Source: Streptomyces sp. CBMA152 (GTDB lineage: Bacteria > Actinomycetota > Actinomycetes > Streptomycetales > Streptomycetaceae). From it: a DNA stretch of 64,000 nucleotides. Location of the stretch: the NCBI RefSeq assembly GCF_014596475.1, contig NZ_MECJ01000009.1, positions 248,001-312,000 of the forward strand, read 5' to 3'. Position 1 is the stretch's first letter; the number at the start of each line of letters is the position of its first letter. Below the pieces are notes generated by a model. It was not told the origin of the DNA. It did no database searches and saw only the letters and a program-made list of their open reading frames with translations. Positions 24,809-33,560 of this stretch are shown here, in pieces. The position numbers and the translations under genes are program-made.

Positions 24809-25555
24809 GTGCACGTTCGCACCCGCCGTCTCGCCCTCGCGACCCTGGCCGCCTCGTCGCTCCTGCTGCTGTCCGCCTGCAACGGGGGCTCCAACTCCGC
24901 CGACAAGGCCGACAAGAAGGGCAAGGCTGCGCCGTCGGCCCCGGCCGTCCCGGACTCCATCACCGCCGAGCAGGCACAGCAGGCCCTCGTCGGGCTGGGG
25001 GACCTGCCGGCCGGATGGAAGCTGGAGGCGAACACGGGCCTGGACAAGTCGCAGGGCGCGGAAGAGGACATGATGACAGGCGCCAAGGCGCTGTGCGCTC
25101 CGGTGACCGCTGTCCTCAACAGCGGTCGGCTGGGGACGGACTACAAGGCCAATGCCCAGGAGGTCTTCACCAAGAAGGGCGACCAGACCACCGTGGCGCA
25201 GGACGTCAGCGGCTACCCGCGCGCCCAGGCGGAGCGGGCGATGGCAGGGCTGCGAGCAGCCATTGAGCAGTGCGGAACCTTTACCGCACAGCAGGGCGGC
25301 CACAAGGCCACGGTGACGGTCAAGAAGACTGCCGAGCAGCCCAAGTACGCCGACGAGTCCATCCGCTACACCGTCAAGATCGTCCAGGGCGACATGCAGA
25401 TGGACTTCGACATGGGTACGGTCCGCAGCCACGGTGCGATCACGACGGTGCTGAACAACTACCCGGACCATGGCGACCGTGGACTGGAGGCGTTCACCAA
25501 GGCTCTGTCCAAGGCCGCTGGGAAGCTGGTCGCCGCAGCGGCGAAGACTGCCTGA
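24809..25555 (+). CDS. lipoprotein, function unknown
   Basis: The 248-residue protein starts at GTG 24809 with AAAGGAA upstream. The N-terminus (RTRRLALATLAASSLLLLSAC) ends in a lipobox L-S-A-C, giving a lipid-anchored Cys near residue 25. A disordered NSADKADKKGKAAPSAP linker follows, then a compact domain with ITAEQAQQALVGLGDLPAGWK, ALCAPVTAVL, QEVFTKKG, AIEQCGTF and YTVKIVQGDMQMDFDMGT. The pattern matches Streptomyces sensor-like surface lipoproteins. The 3' end faces a strong hairpin at 25639. Confidence 0.8.
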   Translation: MHVRTRRLALATLAASSLLLLSACNGGSNSADKADKKGKAAPSAPAVPDSITAEQAQQALVGLGDLPAGWKLEANTGLDKSQGAEEDMMTGAKALCAPVTAVLNSGRLGTDYKANAQEVFTKKGDQTTVAQDVSGYPRAQAERAMAGLRAAIEQCGTFTAQQGGHKATVTVKKTAEQPKYADESIRYTVKIVQGDMQMDFDMGTVRSHGAITTVLNNYPDHGDRGLEAFTKALSKAAGKLVAAAAKTA

Positions 25556-25638
25556 TCCGGACTCCGGCCGGTTCGGCATTATTTGGACGTCTTTCGGCGG
25601 CTCCGATCTCGGCAACCCCAGTGGTACTGCGGAGCCCC

Positions 25639-25676
25639 GGTGGTCCGCCCGACCGCTCTCGGCGGGGCGGACCACC
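25639..25676. terminator. hairpin between convergent genes
   Basis: A perfect 12-bp stem GGTGGTCCGCCC / GGGCGGACCACC with a 14-base loop lies between the lipoprotein stop (25555, +) and the SnoaL-like stop (25707, -). There is no T-run, as is usual in actinobacteria. It probably serves both directions. Confidence 0.75.
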
Positions 25677-25706
25677 CGGGTCAGTGGATGCTGGCGCTCC
25701 TGATGG

Positions 25707-26087
25707 TCAGGACGTGCCGAGCGGGTTGAGCACGGCGAACCGCCAGCAGCCGTCGGCGTCTCGGCACGCGACGTTGGCCGTGGTGCCGGTCGAAACGACG
25801 CGCTCGCCGTCGGGGGCAGTGACTTCGAGGGTCCAGTCGGTGACGAGCAGAGCGGACTCGGCGCCGAGCAGAGCGTGCCGGAAGATGTTGGTGAGCCGTC
25901 CACGGGCGGCGACCGTCCCACTGATCTCCTGACGCAGCGCCAGGTGGCCGACGATGACCTCGCCGGTCACTGTACGCATGGTGGCCCCCGGCGCGAACAA
26001 GGCCAGTACACCCCCGACGTCACCACGGTTGAGGGCGTCCTCGAACGCGACGGGCAGCTGTGCGGGATCGGCAATAGCGGATTTCAC
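25707..26087 (-). CDS. SnoaL/NTF2-like fold protein
   Basis: The 126-residue protein starts at ATG 26087. It carries the cone-fold signature of DUF4440/SnoaL-like proteins: LPVAFEDALNRGDVGGVLALFAPGATMRTVTGEVIVGH near the N-terminus, then HALLGAESALLVTDWTLEV, TGTTANVACRDADGCWRFAVLNPLG. Such proteins bind small hydrophobic ligands or act as isomerases or hydrolases, and no specific catalytic set is evident. It is divergent from the AraC regulator at 26221 and is its likely target. Confidence 0.8.
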   Translation of the reverse strand: MKSAIADPAQLPVAFEDALNRGDVGGVLALFAPGATMRTVTGEVIVGHLALRQEISGTVAARGRLTNIFRHALLGAESALLVTDWTLEVTAPDGERVVSTGTTANVACRDADGCWRFAVLNPLGTS

Positions 26088-26220
26088 AGTGGTTGGTCCT
26101 TCCTGGGATCAGGGCAGTGATGTCCGCGTGCGCGGCGGGCCCTGGGGCCGGCGGCGCGCGGCGCTGCCTCCACGATCCGTGTCCGGGGGCTCCCACAGCG
26201 AGGTAGGGTCGGGACCTGCC

Positions 26221-27120
26221 ATGGTTGAAGTTGGACAACGCGACGTCATCGACATCGCCTACCGCAATCCTGACCTCCCCCGGCTGGGAATCGAGGTCCT
26301 GACATTTGACGCCCTGCGCCGCCGTCTGAGGAGGACGGTGGCCCGCACCACGAGCCGGCCGGACTTCCACCAACTGCTTCTCGTACGGGGCGGCACGGGA
26401 ACCGCGATGGTCGATTTCGTCCCCCGGCCCTGCGCACCGCGCACGCTGCTGCACGTGCGGCCCGGGCAGGTACAGCGGTTCCCGGCCGACGCGACGGGCC
26501 GCCTCGCCGAACTGGATGCCGTGCTGGTGCTCTTCACCGCCGCGTTCTTGCCACCCCTGCCGCTGGCCACGCCCCTTCTCGACGGCTTCGGCCCGGCCCA
26601 CTGGACACTGTCCCCGGGCGACTACGAAGCCCTCGACCGGACCCTGACCGAGATCGCGGCCGAATACCACGCAGCGGGGAGCCACCAGGAGGACCTGGAC
26701 GCCGACCTCACCGTTCAACTGCTGCGCCAGCTCCTCGGCACGCTGCTGCTGCGCGTGGCCCGGTTACCGCACCCGGACCGCGCCACCTTCCCGCCCACGG
26801 GCGGCGAGGTCTTCCGCGCCTTCCGATACGAGCTGGAGCGCTCGTTCGCCACCATCCGCTCCGTGCAGAGCTACGCCACCCGGATCGGCTACTCACCACG
26901 CACCCTGACCCGCGCGTGCCAGACCGCCACCGGCCGCACCGCCAAGCAACTCATCGACGCCCGCGTCGTCTTGGAGGCGCAACGCCTGCTGGTGCACACC
27001 GACCTGCCTGTCGCCGCGATCGGCCGGACGCTCGGCTTCTCCGAGCCCACCAACTTCGGCAAATTCCTCGCCCGCGAGACCGGCCACACCCCCGGCGGCT
27101 TCCGCACACGCCAGCGCTAG
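26221..27120 (+). CDS. AraC-family transcriptional regulator
   Basis: The 299-residue protein starts at ATG 26221; the open frame continues upstream but overlaps the divergent gene. An AraC N-terminal cupin-like region (residues 20-120: DFHQLLLVRGGTGTAMVDF, HVRPGQVQRFP) precedes the C-terminal double helix-turn-helix (about 205-299: RSVQSYATRIGYSPRTLTRACQTATGRTAKQLIDAR, then AIGRTLGFSEPTNFGKFLARETGHTPGGFR). It probably controls the divergent SnoaL-like gene and possibly the small gene starting 12 bases downstream. Confidence 0.9.
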   Translation: MVEVGQRDVIDIAYRNPDLPRLGIEVLTFDALRRRLRRTVARTTSRPDFHQLLLVRGGTGTAMVDFVPRPCAPRTLLHVRPGQVQRFPADATGRLAELDAVLVLFTAAFLPPLPLATPLLDGFGPAHWTLSPGDYEALDRTLTEIAAEYHAAGSHQEDLDADLTVQLLRQLLGTLLLRVARLPHPDRATFPPTGGEVFRAFRYELERSFATIRSVQSYATRIGYSPRTLTRACQTATGRTAKQLIDARVVLEAQRLLVHTDLPVAAIGRTLGFSEPTNFGKFLARETGHTPGGFRTRQR

Positions 27121-27132
27121 TCAGGAGAGGGA

Positions 27133-27525
27133 ATGTTGGTCCGTGTCGAGAAGCTGCCGCAGAGTCCTCGGCCGCTGAAGGTCCGGGTTCACACGCCCGT
27201 CGGAACCGCCGTGGCGTCCTGGCGTGGTGATCCGGAGAAGGCAGACGGCTGCCATCACATCGAGTGGAGCGTGGACGAGAACCTTCTCTGGGGCCACAAC
27301 ACACAGTTGGCTGCCCGTGCCGAGCCAGGACTCTGGCAGGAGCACGATCAGCTGGTCCTGCGCGGCCGGCTTGCCCTGACCGAGGACGGCATGGCGATCC
27401 TGGAAATGGGCGACGCACAGATCCTGTTCGACTTCTCTGCGCCTCCCCCTGAGTGCAGCCACGGCACCTGGGTGGAGATCCGTATCGAAGCAGACAACGT
27501 CGCCCTCTGGCCCTGCCAGATCTGA
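27133..27525 (+). CDS. conserved hypothetical protein
   Basis: The 130-residue protein starts at ATG 27133 preceded by AGGAGAGG, 12 bases after the AraC stop, so the two are probably co-transcribed. The sequence suggests a beta-rich fold (LKVRVHTPVGTAVASW, HIEWSVDENLLWG, DQLVLRGRLALTEDGMAILEMGDAQILFDF, WVEIRIEADNVALWP). No signal peptide or catalytic motif is seen. I do not recognise a named family. Confidence 0.7.
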   Translation: MLVRVEKLPQSPRPLKVRVHTPVGTAVASWRGDPEKADGCHHIEWSVDENLLWGHNTQLAARAEPGLWQEHDQLVLRGRLALTEDGMAILEMGDAQILFDFSAPPPECSHGTWVEIRIEADNVALWPCQI

Positions 27526-27581
27526 CATCACAAGATCGCCAGCTGGTGGCCGGGCCCTCGCCGACCTGCTCGGCCGCTGAT

Positions 27582-27628
27582 GTCGCCGACCGCACCCGCC
27601 GACTGAAGCCCAAGACACCGTCGGCGAC
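27582..27628. terminator. possible hairpin between convergent genes
   Basis: GTCGCCGAC (27582-27590) and GTCGGCGAC (27620-27628) form a perfect 9-bp inverted repeat with a 29-base loop, between stops at 27525 (+) and 27684 (-). The loop is long, so this is tentative. Confidence 0.35.
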
Positions 27629-27683
27629 CGACCGGCAGGCTGCGGCGACTGCACCCAACCAGCCACCGCTGCCGATGGGTTGA

Positions 27684-28385
27684 TCAGTTGAGAGGGTGCG
27701 GCGACAGGACGGTCAGCCACAGCAGGACGACGGTGGCGACCCCCATCAGCGGGGTGAGTATCTCGGTCTCCAGCTTGTTGCCGCTCCGCTTGATCAAGAC
27801 GATCTCGTACCGGGTCTTGAGCGGCCACAGCCACGGGGCGCCGCGCTTGGTGATGGAGTCGCCGAGCAGATGGGCCACACAGCCCAGGCCGATGGCGTAC
27901 GGCAGCCAGCCGGGCGCGGAGGGAATGAACTTGGCGATGGCCGCGGTCCCCAGAGCGGCCAGGGCGACGATGGTGCCCCAGGCGTGGAACCCGTGCCCGG
28001 GCGGGCAGAGGTTGAGCGCCCGCACGGCGAGGGCCAGCAGGAAGAAGGTCATGACGAGGGTGAACGGCCGCCCCAGATAGGCGATTCCGGCCCAGCTGCC
28101 CAGCACCATGAAGGCGACGAAGAACAGCGAGTGCGTGGCGTGGCGGTGCCCGCCGGAGACCCAGGCGACGAACCGGCAGAGCAGCCGGGAGACCGGGCCG
28201 AGGAAGTTGGCTATCGTCCCGTCATGGTGATCGAGATCGGGCAGCAGCGCCGCACCGGCGCACAGCACCGTTCCCATCAGGATCTCCTGGGGCGCCAGAT
28301 GCGTGTGGAGCATCAGCGGCGGCAGATAGGGTGCGGCGCCCGCAAAGAGCAGCGCGCCGCTGACGGCATGCGAATGACCCATCAT
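27684..28385 (-). CDS. YdjM-like membrane-bound metal-dependent hydrolase
   Basis: The 233-residue protein starts at the first of two tandem ATGs at 28385, with GGGGGAG upstream. It is hydrophobic with 5-6 predicted membrane segments. The YdjM/PF04307 signature is clear: GHSHAVSGALLFAG, LCAGAALLPDLDHHDGTIAN and GHRHATHSLFFVAF, with a later CVAHLLGDSITKRGAPWLWP. The conserved His/Asp residues sit at the membrane face and probably bind metal. The physiological substrate is unknown. Confidence 0.88.
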   Translation of the reverse strand: MMGHSHAVSGALLFAGAAPYLPPLMLHTHLAPQEILMGTVLCAGAALLPDLDHHDGTIANFLGPVSRLLCRFVAWVSGGHRHATHSLFFVAFMVLGSWAGIAYLGRPFTLVMTFFLLALAVRALNLCPPGHGFHAWGTIVALAALGTAAIAKFIPSAPGWLPYAIGLGCVAHLLGDSITKRGAPWLWPLKTRYEIVLIKRSGNKLETEILTPLMGVATVVLLWLTVLSPHPLN

Positions 28386-28446
28386 GGTGTGGTTGTTCTC
28401 CCCCGATTCGGCGCCACGGGTGCAGCGCACGCCCTGTGTCTGTGTG

Positions 28447-28950
28447 TCAGAGATTGGTGAGTCGTTCGCCTTCGCGGTCCTCAAGTATGTGGTCCACACA
28501 CACCGCAAGGATGATCAGCATGGTCGCGTCCCGTTCGCTCATCACGTCGACCGCATAGGCGTCGCGGATGGTGAACCAGCGGCGCGAGACATGCGCCAAA
28601 GTAGTGCCGTGGTGCTGGATGTCGAACTCGCGGTCCCAGAGGTTGCCCACGACGCGCAGCCTGCGACCGTCCCCCAGGCGGACCTTGAAGCGGTCGCCGA
28701 AGATCCGCAGCGTCCGCTTGCTGATCAAGCCCACCGTCTCGCCGTCCTGTTTGATCAGGATGGTGTGGTGCAGCGTGAAGACCTTTTTGACGATGCTGGC
28801 AACGTGGTTGCCCCGGGTGTCCACGAAGTCGAAGGTCGTCCGCAGCCGGAACAGCTTGCGGTCGACCTTGAACAGCTTCTCCCGGTGCTCGGTCTCCACC
28901 CACGCTTCCTCATGGAAGGCGAGCATGCGGTCGCGTACCAGGTAGCGCAT
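28447..28950 (-). CDS. LURP-one-related (scramblase-fold) protein
   Basis: The 167-residue protein starts at ATG 28950 with GGAGGT 5 bases upstream; 16 further upstream codons are not coding-like. The repetitive beta-strand/positively charged pattern of the LOR/Tubby-like family is visible: MRYLVRDRMLAFHEEAWVE, LFRLRTTFDFVDTRGNHVASIVKK, LHHTILIKQDGETVGLISKR, LGDGRRLRVVGNLWDREFDI. It lacks membrane segments except a possible C-terminal helix. Family members may bind membranes or phospholipids. The YdjM-like gene follows 61 bases downstream on the same strand. Confidence 0.8.
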   Translation of the reverse strand: MRYLVRDRMLAFHEEAWVETEHREKLFKVDRKLFRLRTTFDFVDTRGNHVASIVKKVFTLHHTILIKQDGETVGLISKRTLRIFGDRFKVRLGDGRRLRVVGNLWDREFDIQHHGTTLAHVSRRWFTIRDAYAVDVMSERDATMLIILAVCVDHILEDREGERLTNL

Positions 28951-29165
28951 GGGATACCTCCGTCCAGATCGCTCAGGCACCCGGGCTCCGGGCGCCAACG
29001 ACTCGGGCCCGCCCGATCAGCGAAGCCCCACCCGGCATATTAGTTGCTCACTTGCGCAACTCATGACCATGGGTCATACGCGCATCGCTGCGCGGCTTGA
29101 TGGATCGCACCAGCGCGCTCCAAGACGCGCACCGTGCGGCGACGTGACCGGGAACGAAGCGGGGC

Positions 29166-29970
29166 TCAGCCCCGGGCCGGCACCATCACCTTGTCGGTGA
29201 CGGCGTAACGACCGTCGGTCCAGTACGGCGCCGCACCAGGCGAGGTCTCCTTGTCCTGGCCCGTACGGGCATCCAGGACCACCAGACCGTTCTGCTCCGT
29301 CCGGCCGTAGACCATCCCGTGCCGGGCACCGGTCACGTTGGGAGCCACCCGCCCCGAACTGTCCGGCAGGGCCCACAGCGCCTTCCCGGTGTGTGGGTCC
29401 ATACCGAAGGCTTCCGAGCCACTGCTCGCGCAGACCACGACAGACTGCTGGTCGTACTGGCACCAACCGGTGCATACCGTGGCCCGACGGGACCTTGAAG
29501 CTCAGTTCTTCGCCGGAGGCGGGCACGATGGCGGTGACGTTGCCGAAGGGCTTTCCCTTCAGCCCCTGGAGCAGGAGCAGTTCGGGCCCGGCAGCCACAG
29601 CCGTCGCGGAGTCCGTCGCCTTCGACCACGCCGTGGAGCCGTCCCCTACGGCCCGCGCCTGAAGACTCTCGGGCGACCAGGAGCCCGACGACTTCAGGCC
29701 GATGACCCGACCGGCGGCGACCTCCACTGGCTTGAGCTGCGGATCCCCCCAGACCGCCTTGCCCATGGCGAGGTCGATCGCCACAACACCCACCTTGTCC
29801 CTCTCGTTCACACTCACCACAGCAGTCGTCCGGTCGACGCCGATGATGGCGGTCTTGAACGACGACTGTGCGGCGTCCGTGAATTCCTCGGGCAGGTCCA
29901 CCACATGCCGCCAAGCCAACCGGACAGCGTCCGCGTCGGCAGCCACGACCTCGATCGCGCTGTGGGCGGG
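29166..29970 (-). pseudogene. PQQ-type beta-propeller repeat protein remnant
   Basis: The first frame (29946 down to about 29465) gives AWRHVVDLPEEF, VDRTTAVVSVNERDKVGVVAIDLAMGKAVWGDPQ and PASGEELSFKVPSGHGMHR. The second frame (to stop 29166) continues SSGSEAFGMDPHTGKALWALPD, GLVVLDARTGQDKETS and YAVTDKVMVP. These are consecutive PQQ-like blades (D-x-x-T-G-K-x-L-W). The shift is near 29460-29480. Upstream of 29946 the frame stays open only to an in-frame TGA about 45 bases away, without a signal or membrane segment, so the 5' end is lost as well. Confidence 0.7.
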
Positions 29971-30199
29971 CGTGGTCCCCGTTCCCCCTCAGCGTGACAT
30001 GCGGGAGGCCTCCGCCTGGACCCTACCTACGCTGCTGCCAGCGGTGGGGAGTTGGCAGACCACGTCATGCGGTCCTGGCCTGTCGCCTGGTCAAGCCGAT
30101 GGATGGTGCCGCCGCCGCAACTGTGCGGGAATCGCCAGGCAGACGAGCGTCATCTTCTGTCCGATCGCGGACCGCATCGGCCCGGGGCGCGCGTACGAA

Positions 30200-31045
30200 T
30201 CACTCCGAGGACTCGGCCACCGGCGGGAGTTGAGATGCGCGGGCGGTGGTTCGGCGACTGGTTCGGTAGTGGCCCGGGGTCGTTCCGATGATGTTGGTGA
30301 ACGCTGCGATGAAGCTGCTGGGGTTGGCCCAACCGCAGGCGTAGGCGGTTTGCGTGATGTCGTGGCCGTCGGCGAGGAGTACGAGCGCGTGGTAGATGCG
30401 TAGTTGCGTGCGCCACTCATAGAAGGTCATGCCGAGTTCGTTGCGGATCAGTCGACTGAGGGTGCGTGTGCTCGCTCCGATCGTCTTCCCGAGTTCGGCC
30501 AGGGTGGCGTTGTCCGCCGGCGTCTCGTGCAGCATCCGCGCGATGGCTTGCAGTCGGTCGTCCTGTGGCTCCGGCAGGTGCAATGGCTGCTCGTGTGCAT
30601 CGCGGAGTTCATCGACGAGGACGCGAAGGAGGCGAGAGCGCGCGGAGCGGCTGTAACCAGGCACGGCGTCCCCGTAGTTGCGGGGGCCGGTCAGGGCGAG
30701 CAGGACCTCACGGGCGAGGTCGGAGGCCAGGAACACGGCGGGATGGTCCGGTATGAGCCGGGCGAGGGATGGTGCGAGAAAGACGATCCGCATATCGGTG
30801 TCGCCGTGGGCGTGGTGGTAATGCGTGAACCCGGCGGGCGTCCAGGCGACCCGGTTGGCGGGAGCGATCGACGTGCCGCGCTCGGTGTGAACTGCCAAGA
30901 CACCGCTGGCTGCATACACCAGGTGTCCCCGTGCGTGCGACTGCACCGCGCTGGTTTCGCCGGACGGCCAGAGGTGGCGCCCGCCTGACGGCCACACATG
31001 TGACGTCACACCGGCGGTCGGGGAAGGTTGGCGGCGAACAGGCAT
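30200..31045 (-). CDS. AraC-family transcriptional regulator with cupin sensor
   Basis: The protein has 281 residues from ATG 31045; no ribosome site is obvious, and the frame is open to 31144. The N-terminal AraC_binding-like cupin is seen in HARGHLVYAASGVLAVHT and NRVAWTPAGFTHYHHAHGDTDMR. The C-terminal HTH_18 is NATLAELGKTIGASTRTLSRLIRNELGMTFYEWR, then TQTAYACGWANPSSFIAAFTNIIGTTPGHYR. It is divergent from the alpha/beta hydrolase at 31198, its most likely target. Confidence 0.88.
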   Translation of the reverse strand: MPVRRQPSPTAGVTSHVWPSGGRHLWPSGETSAVQSHARGHLVYAASGVLAVHTERGTSIAPANRVAWTPAGFTHYHHAHGDTDMRIVFLAPSLARLIPDHPAVFLASDLAREVLLALTGPRNYGDAVPGYSRSARSRLLRVLVDELRDAHEQPLHLPEPQDDRLQAIARMLHETPADNATLAELGKTIGASTRTLSRLIRNELGMTFYEWRTQLRIYHALVLLADGHDITQTAYACGWANPSSFIAAFTNIIGTTPGHYRTSRRTTARASQLPPVAESSE

Positions 31046-31197
31046 CAGTTGGCATTCTAGCGGTAGCAAGCCACACCTTGATCTGGTGACACTTTCCTCC
31101 ATGCGGAGTGGTCTTCCGTCGCGCAAGGCGCCCGACCGCACCACTCGCCATCGAGGCGGCGTGCCTCGATGCCGCGACTTGAGAGAAGGAGAAACAC

Positions 31198-31908
31198 ATG
31201 GCGACGTTCGTCCTCGTGCCCGGTGCCTGGAAGGGCTCCTGGGCCTTTGAGGCAGTGGTTCCGCTGCTGGAGCGTGCCGGTCACACCGTGCACGCCCTGA
31301 CCCTGACCGGTCTGCGGCCGGACGACGACCACGCGACGGTGGCGAGCTCCAACCTCGACACGCACGCCGACGACGTATTGCGACTCCTCGATCGCACCCA
31401 CACCACCAGCGCGACGCTGGTCGGCCACAGCTACGCCGGGATGGTGATCGCCGCCGCCGCTGATCGCGCCGACGGCCGGATCTCGCGACTGGTGCATCTC
31501 GACGCCTTTGTACCGCTCGATGGCGAGTCGTGGTGGTCGTCAGCGAACGGGTATTTCCGGGAACTGGTCGCTGCCGGCGCTGGGGCCACCGGCTACGCCG
31601 TCCGGCCGCCGGACGGCGGCGATCCCCGCCGCCGCCCCCATCCCCTCGCCTCGTTCCTGCAGACGATACGGCTCACAGGCACCCTCGCCCAGGTCCCCCG
31701 TCGGGAGTTCATCTACTGCTCGGGATGGGAAGACCGGACACCGTTCGCTGACCTGCGCACCCGACTCCAAGCCGACCCCGAATGGCAGGTCCACGACCTC
31801 CCCACCGGCCACGACGCCATGAATGAGGCCCCGGAGGCGGTCGCCGCACTACTGCTCGGCGAGGGCCTCGCCGATGCGTCGACGCACAGACGGCAGGCCT
31901 GCCGTTAA
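31198..31908 (+). CDS. alpha/beta hydrolase
   Basis: The 236-residue protein starts at ATG 31198, 8 bases after GAGAAGGAG. It follows the esterase/hydroxynitrile-lyase-like pattern: TFVLVPGAWKGSWAFE (oxyanion loop), GLRPDDDHAT, nucleophile S78 in LVGHSYAGMV, HLDAFVPLDGESWW, and the late DLPTGHDAMNEAPEAVA carrying the catalytic His. No signal peptide is present. The substrate is unknown. It is divergent from the AraC regulator. Confidence 0.88.
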   Translation: MATFVLVPGAWKGSWAFEAVVPLLERAGHTVHALTLTGLRPDDDHATVASSNLDTHADDVLRLLDRTHTTSATLVGHSYAGMVIAAAADRADGRISRLVHLDAFVPLDGESWWSSANGYFRELVAAGAGATGYAVRPPDGGDPRRRPHPLASFLQTIRLTGTLAQVPRREFIYCSGWEDRTPFADLRTRLQADPEWQVHDLPTGHDAMNEAPEAVAALLLGEGLADASTHRRQACR

Positions 31909-31947
31909 GGGCCACACAAGGCCCGGACGGGCTCGGCTTCACCGGGC

Positions 31948-32387
31948 TCAGAAGTTGCTGGGCGGCAGCGGAAGAGGCAGCCCGGGCAGGCCGTCGATGC
32001 TCTGCGCGATGTGGTCCTTCTTGGCGAAGTACGCGCTCAACGAGGCGTCGTCCTCGCGCGAGAAGCGCTTGCCGTGCAGGTCGCGGTCTTCGTCGTACGA
32101 CATGAAGGGCACCCCGTATCCGCAGGAGTCACGGACGAGTTCGGCCGTCACCACGATGATCGCTCGAAGGCACACCGCATCACCGTGATCCGGCCGTTCT
32201 CCCGCAGGTGCGCAATCGCCTCGGCAGTACTGCCGGCGAAGTCGAGGTAGACGACCCGCTGCTCGTCGAGCACCGCGAAGGAGCCCTTGAGGCCCTTGGC
32301 AGAGAGGTTGACCGTGCCATCGCGGCCCAGCGGGGCGGTCGCGACGAAAAATACCGGCTGCTGCTCTATGAAAGTAAGCCTCCGGGG
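31948..32387 (-). pseudogene. pyridoxamine 5'-phosphate oxidase-like protein, internally deleted
   Basis: One frame (about 32378 to 32148) gives FIEQQPVFFVATAPLGRDG, VNLSAKGLKGSFAVLDEQR and YLDFAGSTAEAIAHLRENG, the flavin-binding start of a PPOX family protein. A second frame (to stop 31948) gives LRAIIVVTAELVRDSCGYGVPFMSYDEDR and DDASLSAYFAKKDHIAQ, the known C-terminal region. The two meet at about 32155-32172. Compared with typical members, roughly 50 residues between them are gone. The first dozen residues are also missing, because the similarity starts right at the end of the tyrosinase gene. Confidence 0.8.
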
Positions 32388-32409
32388 CAAGTGGTGGGCT
32401 CGGCGCCGG

Positions 32410-33560
32410 TCAACTGGGGTTGCGAGCGTTGGTGAAGACGATTCCGGTGTTCTGTCCCTGCCCGATCCAGAAGACGTCGACGAGCCCGGGTGCGGTACTG
32501 ACGGCAGCGATACCACCGTTCGGGTCGGCCGAACCAGGGATAGGGGCGACATCAGCGATCGGGTTGTTCCACGTCCCGTCGGGGTTGCGGGCGTTGGTGA
32601 ACAGTTTTCCGTCGTGCCGAGCCCAGAACACATCGACGAGGCCGGACACAGTGCTCACAGCAGCGATGCCACCGTTCGGGTCGGCCGAGCCAGGGTTGGG
32701 GGCGACATCGGCGATCGGGTCGTTCCAGGTCCCATCGGGGTTGCGGGCGTTGGTGAAGACGACTCCCGCGTTCTCGCCCTGCCCGACCCAGAACACGTCG
32801 ACGAGCCCGGGTCTGGTGCTGACAGCAGCGATACCGCCGTTCGGGTCGGCCGAACCGAGGTTGGGGGCGACATCGGCGATCGGGTTGTTCCACGTCCCGT
32901 CGGGGTTACGGGCATTGGTGAAAACAATGCCGGCGTTTTCCCCCTGCCCGATCCAGAACACGTCGACCAGCCCAGGCGCGGTGCTGACAGCAGCGATACC
33001 ACCATTGGGATCGGCCGAACCAGGGTTGGGGGCAACGTTGGCTATCGGGTTGTTCCACGTCCCGTTGGCGTTGCGGGCGTTGGTAAAGACAATGCCGTCG
33101 GACCGAATCCAGAACACCTCGACGAGGCCCGGCCTGGTACTCACAGCGGCGATGCCACCGTTCGGCTCGACCGAACCAGGGTTGGGGGCGACATCGGCGA
33201 TCGGGTTGTTCCACGTCCCGTCGGGGTTACGGGCATTGGTGAAGATAATTCCGTCGGACCGAATCCAGAACACATCGACAAGGCCGGGCGCAGTGCTGAC
33301 GGCAGCAATGCCGCCATTGGGGTCGGCCGAACCGGGGTTGGGGGCAACGTTGGCTATCGGGTTGTTCCACGTCCCGTTGGCGTTACGGGCGTTGGTGAAG
33401 AGGACACCGGCGTTTCTTCCCTGTCCGATCCAGAACGCCTCGGCGAGACCCGGAGTGGCACTGACAGCGGCGATGCCGCTGTTCAGGTCGGCCGAGCCAG
33501 GGTTAGGGGCTACATCGGCGATCGGGTCGTTCCAGGGGCCCTCGAACTCGTCATACCGAT
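32410..33560 (-). repeat. seven tandem in-frame repeats of about 150-165 bp
   Basis: Each unit encodes P-I-A-[DN]-V-A-P-N-P-G-S-x-x-x-N-x-G-I-A-A-V-S, then F-W, then FTNAR and G-T-W-N. Units with an IGQG.NAG insert alternate with shorter IRSDG units. The DNA copies are close to identical over long stretches, which suggests recent amplification or gene conversion. Confidence 0.85.

Noticed and set aside
31921..31947. GCCCGG / CCGGGC pairing between the hydrolase gene and the PPOX remnant
   Set aside because: Only a 6-bp stem with a long loop. Weak compared with the other terminators in the window.
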